Shown here piece after piece: positions 9,924-18,585 of a stretch of 64,000 nucleotides of DNA. The stretch is from Caldimonas brevitalea. GTDB taxonomy: Bacteria > Pseudomonadota > Gammaproteobacteria > Burkholderiales > Burkholderiaceae_C. The stretch spans positions 2,480,001 through 2,544,000 of the forward strand of contig NZ_CP011371.1 in NCBI RefSeq assembly GCF_001017435.1. The letters run 5' to 3'. The notes beneath the pieces were generated by a model that saw only the letters and a program-made list of their open reading frames with translations, had not been told where the DNA came from and searched no databases. A program made the translations under genes and the position numbers. Position 1 is the first letter of the stretch; every line of letters starts with the position of its first letter.

Positions 9924-10631
9924 ATGAGCGACAAACATCTGTCGACGCAGTTCGACGCCGAGCTGAGCGGCATCTCGACCCGGGTGCTGGAGATGGGCGG
10001 TTTGGTCGAGGCGCAGGTGGCGCAGGCCATCTATGCGCTGACGAACTTCAGCGGCGAAACCGCCAGCCAGGTGATCGCGCAGGAAGAACGCGTGAACCAG
10101 ATGGAGGTCGAGATCGACCGCGATCTGTCCACCATCATCGCGCGGCGCCAACCGACCGCGCGCGACCTGCGCCTCTTGATTGCGATCTCCAAGACCATCG
10201 GCAACCTCGAGCGGGTGGGCGACGAGGCCGCCCGCATCGCCCGCACGGTGCAGCGCCTGATCAACACCGGCGTGTCGAGCCGCATGCGCTTGCCCGTGGC
10301 TGACGTGTCGTTCGAAGCCACGCTGGCCACCGAGCAGCTGCGCAAGACGCTCGACGCCTTTGCCCGCCTCGACGTGAAGAAGGCGGTCGAGGTGCTCAAG
10401 CAGGACAACCAGATCGACCAGGAGTTCGACGGCCTGATGCGCAAGCTCATCACCTACATGATGGAAGACCCGCGCACCATCTCGGCCAGCATCGACCTGG
10501 TGTTCGTCGCCAAGGCCATCGAGCGCGTGGGTGACCATGCGAAAAACCTGGCCGAGCAGATCATCTACATCGTCAAAGGCACCGACGTCCGCCACATCCC
10601 GATGGAAAGTGTCGAGTCGGTGCTGAAGTAA
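9924..10631 (+). CDS. phoU: Phosphate signalling regulator PhoU
   Basis: 235 aa, two repeated three-helix bundles. Metal-binding E/D-rich motifs are visible in each half (around EERVNQMEVEIDRDL and DNQIDQEFDGLMRKL). PhoU represses PhoR kinase activity when phosphate is plentiful, acting through the Pst transporter on the inner face of the membrane. AGGAGA lies upstream of the ATG. It lies between pstB and phoB. Confidence 0.97.
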   Translation: MSDKHLSTQFDAELSGISTRVLEMGGLVEAQVAQAIYALTNFSGETASQVIAQEERVNQMEVEIDRDLSTIIARRQPTARDLRLLIAISKTIGNLERVGDEAARIARTVQRLINTGVSSRMRLPVADVSFEATLATEQLRKTLDAFARLDVKKAVEVLKQDNQIDQEFDGLMRKLITYMMEDPRTISASIDLVFVAKAIERVGDHAKNLAEQIIYIVKGTDVRHIPMESVESVLK

Positions 10632-10665
10632 GCACAGCAGTCCACAACAGTCGACAGGAGAGCTC

Positions 10666-11364
10666 ATGAGCCGTGTTCTGGTGGTGGAGGACGAAGCCGC
10701 GATCGCCGAGCTGATTTCGCTCAATCTGCGGCATACGGGCTATGAAGTCAGCGTGGCGCCTGACGCCTTGCGCGCCCAGGCCGAGGTCGACCGGGTGCTG
10801 CCCGACCTCGTGATCCTCGACTGGATGCTCCCCGGGCAGTCCGGCCTCGCGCTGGCCAAGCGCTGGCGCAGCGAAGCGCGGACCAAGGAGATGCCGGTCA
10901 TCATGCTGACCGCCCGCTCCGACGAGGCCGACAAGATCGCGGGCCTCGACGCCGGCGCCGACGACTACCTCACCAAGCCGTTCTCGACCAATGAGCTGAT
11001 GGCCCGCATCCGGGCCGTGCTGCGCCGCAAGGCGCCGGAAGCGCTCGATTCGGCGGTGGAAGTCGGGGCCCTGCGGCTCGACCCCGCCACCCGGCGCGTG
11101 TCGTGTGGCGAGCGCGACGTCAAGGTCGGCCCGACCGAGTTCAAGCTGCTGCACTTCTTCATGACCCATCCGGAACGTGTGCACAGCCGGGCCCAGTTGC
11201 TCGACCGGGTCTGGGGCGACCACGTGTTCATCGAGGAGCGCACGGTCGATGTCCATGTCAAGCGATTGCGTGAGGCCTTGTCACCGGTGCAGTGCGCGCA
11301 GATGATCGAGACCGTGCGCGGCGCGGGCTACCGGCTCACCCAACAGGTGTCGACCGCCGCGTGA
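10666..11364 (+). CDS. phoB: Phosphate regulon response regulator PhoB
   Basis: 232 aa OmpR-type response regulator. The receiver domain (1-120) has acidic pocket residues near 8-9, phospho-acceptor Asp52 in VILDWMLPG and the conserved Lys in YLTKPF. The winged-helix DNA-binding domain (about 130-228) includes the recognition helix region RTVDVHVKRLREAL. The start has AGGAGAG upstream. The Pho boxes at 5620-5727 are probable targets, which would make the pst operon autoregulated. Confidence 0.97.
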   Translation: MSRVLVVEDEAAIAELISLNLRHTGYEVSVAPDALRAQAEVDRVLPDLVILDWMLPGQSGLALAKRWRSEARTKEMPVIMLTARSDEADKIAGLDAGADDYLTKPFSTNELMARIRAVLRRKAPEALDSAVEVGALRLDPATRRVSCGERDVKVGPTEFKLLHFFMTHPERVHSRAQLLDRVWGDHVFIEERTVDVHVKRLREALSPVQCAQMIETVRGAGYRLTQQVSTAA

Positions 11365-11452
11365 TCCGCGTCGTCGTACCCGGCCGCGAGCACTGTCACG
11401 CGGCCGCCTGGTTCACCGCCCACCGCCTCACATCCCGCAAGCGAAGGTCCCG

Positions 11453-12811
11453 ATGAGCTGGTTGCTGTTGCGCTTGCTGTTGTCGCTGGGCGCGGTGTCG
11501 CTGGGCGGGTGGCTCGGCCATCTGGTGGGCCTCACGATGCAGTCGCCGGTGTTCGGCAGCGTCCTCGGCGGCGCGCTCGGTGCCTGCTCGGTGGTGTTGC
11601 TCGACGTCTTGCGCGGCCACCGGCTGCTGGCATGGTTGCGGGGCTCGCAAAACGGCCCGGCACCGCGCGACACCGGCTTTTGGGGTGAGTTGGGCTACCG
11701 GGTCGAGCGCGCAATCCGCACGCGTGAGATGACCGTGGTGCAGGAGAAGGCCCGGCTGGCGCAATTCCTGTCCGGGATCGAGGCCTCTCCCAACGGCGTG
11801 ATGCTGCTCGACGCCAATGAGCAGATCGAGTGGTGCAACCGGCTCGCCGCCGAACATTTCGGCCTCGACCCGCAGCGCGACCTGAGCCAGCGGCTGACCA
11901 ATCTGGTGCGCGCGCCGGCCTTCGTCGCCTATCTGCGTGAGCGCGATTTCACCCAGCCGGTGGTGTTCCCGAGCCCCGGCGGCCGCACCATGCTGTCGGT
12001 GCTGATCCGTCCCTATGGCGGCGGCATGAAGCTGGTGCTGTCGCAAGACATCACCGAGCGCGAGCGGACCGAAACCATGCGCCGCGACTTCGTCGCCAAC
12101 GTTTCGCACGAGATGCGCACGCCGCTCACCGTGCTGTCGGGTTTCATCGAAACGCTGACCAACCTGCCGCTCACCGAAGTGGAGCGCAAGCGGGTGTTGA
12201 CGCTGATGGAGCAGCAGACGACACGCATGCAAGGTCTGGTCAGCGATCTGCTGACGCTCGCGCAGCTCGAAGGCAGCCCGCGTCCGCGCGCCGACCGTTG
12301 GATCGACGTCGACAAGCTGATGCGACACGTCGAGGGCGACGCCAAGACGCTGTCGCAAGGCCGGCACCAGCTCAGCTTCACGATCGATGCACCGGCGCAA
12401 CTGGCCGGTGCCGAAACCGAATTGCTGAGCGCCCTGACCAACCTCGTCACGAATGCCATCCGCTACACGCCCGATGGCGGCAGCGTGCACGTGCACTGGT
12501 TGACCAGCTCCAATGGCAGCGGCGAGTTCTGCGTCCGGGACAGCGGCATCGGCATCGAGAAAGAACACATTCCCCGCCTCACCGAGCGCTTCTACCGGGT
12601 CGACGGCAGCCGCTCCCGCGAGACCGGCGGGACTGGCCTGGGCCTGTCCATTGTGAAGCATGTGATCCAACGCCACGGCGGCGAGCTGGACGTCGAGAGC
12701 GAACCCGGCAAGGGCTCGCAGTTCAGGCTGATCTTCCCGTCGCTGCGCGTGCGCCCGGCCCAGGCCGAGCCCGCCCCGGCGCCGAGCGTGGCCGACGTCG
12801 GGTCGCAGTAG
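11453..12811 (+). CDS. phoR: Phosphate regulon sensor histidine kinase PhoR
   Basis: 452 aa. Two hydrophobic helices lie within about residues 1-60, then a PAS domain (about 100-205), a HisKA domain with phospho-acceptor His219 in NVSHEMRTPLTVLSGF, and a HATPase domain with the N box (LTNLVTNAIRYTPDGG), G1 (DSGIGIE) and G2 (GGTGLGLSIVKH). It lacks a large periplasmic sensor, as PhoR does. It follows phoB by 88 bases and is convergent with the MATE gene. Confidence 0.96.
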   Translation: MSWLLLRLLLSLGAVSLGGWLGHLVGLTMQSPVFGSVLGGALGACSVVLLDVLRGHRLLAWLRGSQNGPAPRDTGFWGELGYRVERAIRTREMTVVQEKARLAQFLSGIEASPNGVMLLDANEQIEWCNRLAAEHFGLDPQRDLSQRLTNLVRAPAFVAYLRERDFTQPVVFPSPGGRTMLSVLIRPYGGGMKLVLSQDITERERTETMRRDFVANVSHEMRTPLTVLSGFIETLTNLPLTEVERKRVLTLMEQQTTRMQGLVSDLLTLAQLEGSPRPRADRWIDVDKLMRHVEGDAKTLSQGRHQLSFTIDAPAQLAGAETELLSALTNLVTNAIRYTPDGGSVHVHWLTSSNGSGEFCVRDSGIGIEKEHIPRLTERFYRVDGSRSRETGGTGLGLSIVKHVIQRHGGELDVESEPGKGSQFRLIFPSLRVRPAQAEPAPAPSVADVGSQ

Positions 12812-12845
12812 CTTTGCACGCCGGGGCGCTGCTGCGGTGCGGGCG

Positions 12846-14207
12846 CTATCCCACGCTGCCCGGCATGGCCACTGCGGCTTTGGCCACGCGCCGGTACAGC
12901 AGCGTCAACACCACCGACACCAGCCCCAGCGCCGTCAAATTGCCGAACCAGAAGCCGCTCGCGCCGTGCAGGATCGCGGGCACCTCACCGCCGACGTTGA
13001 AGGCCAGCGCATAACCGCCGCCCAGTCCCAAGCCCCACGAGGCGACGACATAGACGGCGGCCGGCAGCAGCGCCACGCGGAAGGACCGCAGCGCGAAGGC
13101 CGCGTTGACCTGGGTGGCGTCGAACAGCTGGTACAGCGCGATGTAGACGAACAGCGCCGCCGCGGCATCGCGCACCACCGGGTCGCGGCTGTAGACCGCC
13201 ACCAGCCAGGGCCGCAGCGCGAACACGAGACCGCCGAGCAGCACCGACAAGCCCACCGCCAGCGCGATGCCTTGCCAGCCGGCCCGGCGTGCCGCGGCGA
13301 CCTCGCCCGCGCCGCGCAACTGCGACACCTGTGCACCGGTGGCGATCGCGATCGACAGCGGCAGCATGTACATCACGCTGGCCAGGTTGGCCACGATCTG
13401 GTGCCCGCCCAGGGCGTTGGTGCCGAAGCGGGCGATGAACAGCGCCATCAGCGTGAAGGCGGTGACTTCGACGAAGTAGCTGGCGCCCGCAGGCAGCCCG
13501 AGCCGCAGCAGTTCTTTCTGGACCGACCAGCGCGGTCCATGCCAGCCGGTCCAGAGGGAAAACGGTCGGTAGATCGGGTGCCGCCACAACATCGTGGCGC
13601 CCACCAGCACCAACGCGGCATTGATCAGCAGCGTCGCGATGCCGCAACCTTCGATGCCCAGCGCCGGCAGGCCGGCCCCGCCGAAGATCAGCCAGGCGTT
13701 CAGGGGCAGCTTGAGCGCCAGCGCCCCGAGTTGCAGCGCCGTGACCAGCAGCGGCTTGGAGATGCCCTGGTTGAGACTGGTGTAGCAGCGAAACAGCAAG
13801 GCCAGCGGCATGCCGAAGGCCAGCCAGCCGAGATAGTCGCGCACCCGGGCCGCCACGTCCGGAGGCGCGCCGGTGAGGGCCAGCACCACGTCGGGCGAGC
13901 GCATCAGCAGCAGCCCTGGCAAGCCGAGTAGCAAGGCGAGGTAGACGGTCTGGCGGAAGGCCTCTCCGACCTCCTGGTCCTGCTGCGCGCCGCGGTGGTG
14001 GCCCACCACCGGAATCAGGGCCTGCACCACGCCGCTCGCGCCCACATAGACGCTGATGTAGATCGCCGCGCCGATCGACAAGGCCGCCAGGTCGACGCTG
14101 GCGTGGCGGCCCGCCATGATGGTGTCGGCCACGCCGAAACCGATGGTCGCCAGCTGGCCCACCAGGATGGTGGCGGCGTCACGGGCGATGCGACGCAGCG
14201 CCGGCAT
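12846..14207 (-). CDS. MATE family multidrug/sodium efflux transporter
   Basis: 453 aa integral membrane protein with about twelve helices in two related halves. The N-terminus (LVGQLATIGFGVADTIMAG) and the mid-protein motif GLPAGASYFVEVTAFTLMALFIARFG are typical of NorM/DinF-type MATE proteins, which exchange cations for drugs or toxic metabolites. The ATG overlaps the stop of the upstream glycosyltransferase gene (TGATG, one base shared), so translation is coupled. The substrate cannot be told from sequence. Confidence 0.9.
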   Translation of the reverse strand: MPALRRIARDAATILVGQLATIGFGVADTIMAGRHASVDLAALSIGAAIYISVYVGASGVVQALIPVVGHHRGAQQDQEVGEAFRQTVYLALLLGLPGLLLMRSPDVVLALTGAPPDVAARVRDYLGWLAFGMPLALLFRCYTSLNQGISKPLLVTALQLGALALKLPLNAWLIFGGAGLPALGIEGCGIATLLINAALVLVGATMLWRHPIYRPFSLWTGWHGPRWSVQKELLRLGLPAGASYFVEVTAFTLMALFIARFGTNALGGHQIVANLASVMYMLPLSIAIATGAQVSQLRGAGEVAAARRAGWQGIALAVGLSVLLGGLVFALRPWLVAVYSRDPVVRDAAAALFVYIALYQLFDATQVNAAFALRSFRVALLPAAVYVVASWGLGLGGGYALAFNVGGEVPAILHGASGFWFGNLTALGLVSVVLTLLYRRVAKAAVAMPGSVG

Positions 14208-15862
14208 CAGTCCTCGTCCGCGCCGTGGCGGCGGAAGACGTAGGTGAAGTCGCTCCGGTCGGTTGGCCGCTGGGCACGCCCGAGCAGCGTCCAGCCGCCC
14301 GGCTCGGGTGCACTGCGGCCGCCCCGCACCAGCAGATAGTCACAGCGTGGCGGATACAGCGCATGGCTCGCATAGACCTGAAACCCGCCGTGCACCTCGA
14401 GCGCCGCCATCTCGCTGCGCGGCAGGCCGTGCGCCTCGAGGCACACGCCGTAGGGCAGGTAGCGGCTCAGCCGTTGCACCAGAGGCCGTTCGCTGCGGCC
14501 GTAGTCGAGTGCCGGCAACCACAGCGTCATCAGCAGCAGCCAGCCCAGCGCGACGCCGCTGGCCGGCAGCACCAGGCTGCGCCACAGCTCTTCGCGATTG
14601 CGGCCGGCACGCCAGCGCACCAGCCACAGCCATGCCAGCGTACCGGCCACCGCGAACACCAGCGCCGGCACCGAAAACAGGGGCTCGAAGCCGGGCGCGA
14701 GGCGGGCGATATTCGCCGCGGGTTTGGCCGGCACGTTGGTGTGCATCGACAAATAGATGACCCAGATCGTCAGCGCGCAGAAACTGAAGAAGAAGACCGA
14801 AAACCAGTCGATCGCCGACGCCACCCCACGGCGCAGGGTCGGCAGCGAAAAGCCGGCCAGCACCGCCAGCGACGGCAGGGCCAGCATCAAGGCACGGTCC
14901 GAGCCGTTCATCACGACACAGGCCACCAGCGCGATCAGTGCGGTGAACAGTGGCACGGCGATATGCCGCTTGAGCCAATGGCGCCGCCACACCCACAAGG
15001 TCCACGCCACCAGCGGCCAGGCGGGCCAGGTAAACCAGGCCAGCAGGCGCAACACCTGGCGCAGCTGGGGCCGCGGGTCGGCCTTCCAGGCCCAGGCATC
15101 GAAGGTGGTGGCGGTCAGCGCTGCCAGCAGCAGGGCTGCGGCCACCCAGGTGACGAAACGGCGCGTTTGCGCATCGTGCGACATCCAGCACACCGACAGG
15201 CCCACCAGCCCGAGAAACACCGCGATGTTGGGCGCGCCGCTGCCGGCCATCAACGGCAGCGCCGTCAGCACCGCCACCCGGGGCTTGAGGCTGCGGACGC
15301 CGCTGGCGGCCAGCGCGTAGATGAACAACGTGACGCCGCTGAGCTGCAGCAGCTCGGGCGTGGTTTCGTGGCCCAGTTGCAGCAGCCCGAGCGTCGCGAG
15401 CAGCGCGAGCACGGCACCGTCGGCAATCGCTCGCGCATAGTCCACCGGGGTGGCTTCGCCGCCGAACGCGAACGACACCGGCTGGGCTGCCTGCGTGCGG
15501 GCCAGGTGGTAGCAGGTGTACCAGGTCAACAGCAGCACGCCGACCAGCAGCAGGGCGAAGGGAATGCGCGCGGCCAGCGCCGGGTCGAGCACGTCGGCGA
15601 ACAGCCGGATGAAGCCGGCGCCCAGCCAATACGGCAGCAGCCCGCCTTCGGGCGGCAAACCGCCGACCAGCGGATGCCACAGGTCGCTGCGGCCCGTGGC
15701 GAGGCTGTGCATGAAGCCGAACGCGGTCACGTCGGCGCTGCGCCAGGGGTCACGTCCGAACAGTCCGGGCAGCACATAGGCGGCGCAGAGCAACAGCAGC
15801 GGCAGGCGCGGCAGGCGTTGCGCGGCGCGTTGCGTGACGATGGCGGGGCTAGGGTGATTCAC
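14207..15862 (-). CDS. ArnT-like membrane glycosyltransferase (GT83/PMT superfamily)
   Basis: 551 aa from the GTG at 15862, with about eleven to thirteen predicted helices and a C-terminal periplasmic domain. The first loop has the acidic catalytic region GRDPWRSADVTAFG and the pattern HPLVGGLPPEGGLLPYWLGA, as in ArnT and related polyprenyl-phosphate-sugar transferases. The sugar and acceptor are unknown; ArnT itself modifies lipid A with aminoarabinose, but no arn genes lie nearby. The frame is open up to 15958; the GTG is chosen because the upstream part is Arg/Cys/Pro-rich and not signal-like. Coupled to the MATE gene. Confidence 0.8.
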   Translation of the reverse strand: MNHPSPAIVTQRAAQRLPRLPLLLLCAAYVLPGLFGRDPWRSADVTAFGFMHSLATGRSDLWHPLVGGLPPEGGLLPYWLGAGFIRLFADVLDPALAARIPFALLLVGVLLLTWYTCYHLARTQAAQPVSFAFGGEATPVDYARAIADGAVLALLATLGLLQLGHETTPELLQLSGVTLFIYALAASGVRSLKPRVAVLTALPLMAGSGAPNIAVFLGLVGLSVCWMSHDAQTRRFVTWVAAALLLAALTATTFDAWAWKADPRPQLRQVLRLLAWFTWPAWPLVAWTLWVWRRHWLKRHIAVPLFTALIALVACVVMNGSDRALMLALPSLAVLAGFSLPTLRRGVASAIDWFSVFFFSFCALTIWVIYLSMHTNVPAKPAANIARLAPGFEPLFSVPALVFAVAGTLAWLWLVRWRAGRNREELWRSLVLPASGVALGWLLLMTLWLPALDYGRSERPLVQRLSRYLPYGVCLEAHGLPRSEMAALEVHGGFQVYASHALYPPRCDYLLVRGGRSAPEPGGWTLLGRAQRPTDRSDFTYVFRRHGADED

Positions 15863-15970
15863 GTGAAGGGGGGTGCAGGGCGGTCGGCAGTCGCAAAGCC
15901 GGGATGATGCAGCAAATTGGCGCGTACGCCGGGCGGGCGACGCCCGGGGCTTGGGCACGCCGCAAACAAA

Positions 15971-15999
15971 AAGGGCAGCCGGTTACCCTGGCTGCCCTC
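15971..15999 (-). terminator. Rho-independent terminator after rpmE
   Basis: Minus-strand stem GGGCAGCC / GGCTGCCC (bases 15997-15990 and 15980-15973) with a nine-base loop, followed by TTTTTG. It lies about 20 bases after the L31 stop codon. Confidence 0.85.
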
Positions 16000-16020
16000 T
16001 TGCAGACGATACGACGCTGC

Positions 16021-16281
16021 TTACTTCTTGATGCCCACGCGCGCAAACTTGTTGCGGAACTTCTCGACGCGGCCGCCGAGCGAGTCCACGCTCTTTTGCG
16101 TGCCGGTGTAGAAGGGGTGCGACTCGCTGGTGGTTTCCAGCTTGAACAGCGGCAGCTCGCGACCGTCATCCATCTTGACGGTTTCTTTGGTCTGAGCGCA
16201 AGAACGGGTCACGAACTTGAAGCCGTTGGACAGATCCACGAAGCACACTTCGCGGTAGTTGGGGTGGATGCCTTCTTTCAT
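16021..16281 (-). CDS. rpmE2: 50S ribosomal protein L31 type B
   Basis: 86 aa. The sequence begins [20 protein letters not shown] and ends in [12 protein letters not shown]. It lacks the paired CxxC zinc ligands of type A L31 and has the internal insertion of the type B form, so it should be zinc-independent. The ATG at 16281 is chosen over upstream in-frame codons because it gives the conserved N-terminus. In many bacteria the zinc-free form is induced under zinc limitation, but in betaproteobacteria it is often the housekeeping copy; no Zur-like site was recognised here. Confidence 0.93.
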   Translation of the reverse strand: MKEGIHPNYREVCFVDLSNGFKFVTRSCAQTKETVKMDDGRELPLFKLETTSESHPFYTGTQKSVDSLGGRVEKFRNKFARVGIKK

Positions 16282-16606
16282 GCGATCGCTCTCTTTCGCT
16301 GATCCTATGCGCCGGGAGCCACCTCGACCCTTTCGAGGCACTTTCCGGAAGCGGAAAACCGCGGATTATGCCATGGAGATCAACAACTTATCCAGGGCCC
16401 AGGAGCCCGGGGAGCGCAAGGACTGCACACTCCCCTCGGGGAGGCTCGCCAGCGGCGGCGTTGTAAAGGGGCGGGCAGCGGGGCGGACCCGCCGGGTGCC
16501 GACCCGAGATTCCGCCGCGCCGGCAGGCCGCGGAAATCGCGCCCTGTAAAGCGGAAAACAGAAAAGGCCGGTCGCCCGGCCTTTTCCGCTCGATGCCCCC
16601 GGCGTT
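16282..16606. other. Intergenic region between rpmE2 and rho
   Basis: No gene supported. The region holds the upstream part of rpmE2 and, near the rho end, the terminator hairpin at 16562-16585. The open frames across it have no recognisable protein character. Confidence 0.6.
16562..16585 (-). terminator. Bidirectional-looking terminator after rho
   Basis: Perfect ten-base-pair stem AAAAGGCCGG / CCGGCCTTTT with a TCGC loop. It begins 22 bases past the rho stop and would act as an intrinsic terminator on the minus strand. Confidence 0.85.
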
Positions 16607-17869
16607 TCAGCCGCCGCGGCGCATCATGTCGAAGAAGTCCAGATTGGTCTTCGTCGACTTCATCTTGTCGAGGATGAACTCCATCGCCTCGATCTCGTCC
16701 ATCGGGTAGAGCAGCTTGCGCAGGATCCAGGTCTTTTGCAGGATCTCGGGCTTGAGCAGCAGCTCTTCGCGACGCGTGCCCGACTTGTTCAGCAGGATGG
16801 ACGGGTAGACGCGCTTCTCGGCCATGCGACGGTCCATGTGGATCTCGCAGTTGCCGGTGCCCTTGAACTCTTCGTAGATCACCTCGTCCATGCGGCTGCC
16901 GGTGTCGACCAGCGCGGTGCCGATGATGGTCAGCGAGCCGCCTTCCTCGATGTTGCGGGCCGCGCCGAAGAAGCGTTTGGGCCGCTGCAGCGCGTTGGCG
17001 TCGACACCGCCGGTCAACACCTTGCCCGACGAGGGCAGCACGTTGTTGTACGCACGCGCCAGACGGGTGATCGAATCGAGCAGGATCACCACGTCCTTCT
17101 TCAACTCGACCAGGCGCTTGGCACGCTCGATCACCATCTCGGCGACTTGCACGTGGCGCGCCGCCGGCTCGTCGAAGGTCGAGCTGATGACCTCGCCGCG
17201 CACGGTGCGCTGCATTTCGGTCACTTCCTCGGGCCGCTCGTCGACGAGCAGCACGATCAGGTAGACATCGGGGTGGTTGGCGATGATGGCGTGCGCGAGG
17301 TGCTGCATCATCACGGTCTTGCCGCTCTTGGGCGGCGCCACCAGCAAAGCCCGCTGGCCTTTGCCGATCGGTGCGATCAGGTCGACGATACGGCCGGTGA
17401 TGTTCTCTTCGGACTTGATCTCGCGTTCGAGCTTGAACTGCTCCTTCGGGAACAGCGGCGTCAAGTTCTCGAACATGATCTTGTGCTTGTTCTCCTCGGG
17501 CGTCAGACCGTTCACGCGGTCGACCTTCACCAGCGCAAAATAGCGCTCGCCGTCCTTGGGCACGCGGACTTCGCCTTCGATGGCGTCACCGGTGTGGAGG
17601 TTGAAGCGCCGGATCTGGCTGGGCGACAGATAAATGTCGTCGGTGCTGGCCAGATAGCTCGTCTCGGGAGAGCGCAGGAAGCCAAAACCGTCCGGCAAGA
17701 CCTCGAGCACGCCGTCGCCGAAGATCTGCTCGCCCTGCTTGGCGCGCCGCTTCATGATCGCGAACATCAGCTCCTGCTTGCGCATGCGGCTGGTGTTCTC
17801 GATCTCCAGCGACTCGGCCATCTTGATGAGTTCCGAGACGTGAAGGACTTTGAGTTCGGATAGTTGCAT
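16607..17869 (-). CDS. rho: Transcription termination factor Rho
   Basis: Hexameric RNA-dependent ATPase that ends transcription; 420 aa. The N-terminal RNA-binding fold (1-130) includes [21 protein letters not shown]. The Walker A APPKSGKT lies near residue 180, Walker B is [16 protein letters not shown], and the Q- and R-loop regions follow. The ATG at 17869 gives the standard [15 protein letters not shown]-terminus; upstream in-frame codons are rejected. It lies downstream of trxA in the same direction, the usual trxA-rho order, with rpmE2 next. Confidence 0.98.
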   Translation of the reverse strand: MQLSELKVLHVSELIKMAESLEIENTSRMRKQELMFAIMKRRAKQGEQIFGDGVLEVLPDGFGFLRSPETSYLASTDDIYLSPSQIRRFNLHTGDAIEGEVRVPKDGERYFALVKVDRVNGLTPEENKHKIMFENLTPLFPKEQFKLEREIKSEENITGRIVDLIAPIGKGQRALLVAPPKSGKTVMMQHLAHAIIANHPDVYLIVLLVDERPEEVTEMQRTVRGEVISSTFDEPAARHVQVAEMVIERAKRLVELKKDVVILLDSITRLARAYNNVLPSSGKVLTGGVDANALQRPKRFFGAARNIEEGGSLTIIGTALVDTGSRMDEVIYEEFKGTGNCEIHMDRRMAEKRVYPSILLNKSGTRREELLLKPEILQKTWILRKLLYPMDEIEAMEFILDKMKSTKTNLDFFDMMRRGG

Positions 17870-18109
17870 GGGTGAATACCCTTGTCGTTGACGCCGCACT
17901 GCCAACGGCGACGTCTGGATGGACTTCGGCGGCGCTCGCAGCCCGACCGGACGGATGCCGCGAGAACTGGCGCAGGACTGCGACGAGCGCGAGTCTGAAG
18001 ACGCTGGAGTTGGGGGCCGAAACTACGCGGCGAACGAGGTGCGTAGTGGCGAAACTTGTGCTACCGGGAACCGGGCTTGTGGCCGCGACTCCCGATGCAT
18101 TGGCAGAAA

Positions 18110-18439
18110 TTATAGATGACCGTCGAGGAAGGCCGTCAACTGCGCTTTCGACAAAGCGCCGACCTTGGTGGCGGCGAGCTGGCCGCCCTTGAACAACATC
18201 AGGGTCGGAATGCCGCGGATGCCGAATTTGGACGGCACTTCGCGGTTTTCGTCGACGTTCATCTTGGCGATCGCGAGCCGGCCGTCATAATCCTTGGCCA
18301 CTTCGTCCAGGATGGGGGCGATCATCTTGCAAGGGCCGCACCATTCGGCCCAGTAGTCCACCAGCACCGGCTTGTCGGCCTGCAGGACGTCGGCGTCAAA
18401 CGACGCGTCGGAGATGTGTTTGATCAGCTCGCTGCTCAT
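18110..18439 (-). CDS. trxA: Thioredoxin 1
   Basis: 109 aa cytoplasmic disulfide reductase. The active site is WCGPC with Cys34 and Cys37, and the cis-Pro loop is [14 protein letters not shown]. The ATG at 18439 gives the expected [14 protein letters not shown] start; the longer open frame upstream runs into the promoter region shared with the divergent addB-like gene. It precedes rho. Confidence 0.98.
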   Translation of the reverse strand: MSSELIKHISDASFDADVLQADKPVLVDYWAEWCGPCKMIAPILDEVAKDYDGRLAIAKMNVDENREVPSKFGIRGIPTLMLFKGGQLAATKVGALSKAQLTAFLDGHL

Positions 18440-18585
18440 TATTCGGTCCTCGGATGGGTCGAAGCCATGCTCCGACAAAGGCACAATGATTCTGACACAA
18501 ACCCTCCCGGGGCCTGCGGGGGTGGTCTGAAGTCTTTCTATCGCAGGGATATCCTTTTTCTCACAGGTACTCGAGAGCAGTCGGC

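Noticed and set aside
16259-16549. 96-aa plus-strand frame between rpmE2 and rho
   Set aside because: Begins antisense to rpmE2 and lies in its promoter region; Arg/Pro-rich.
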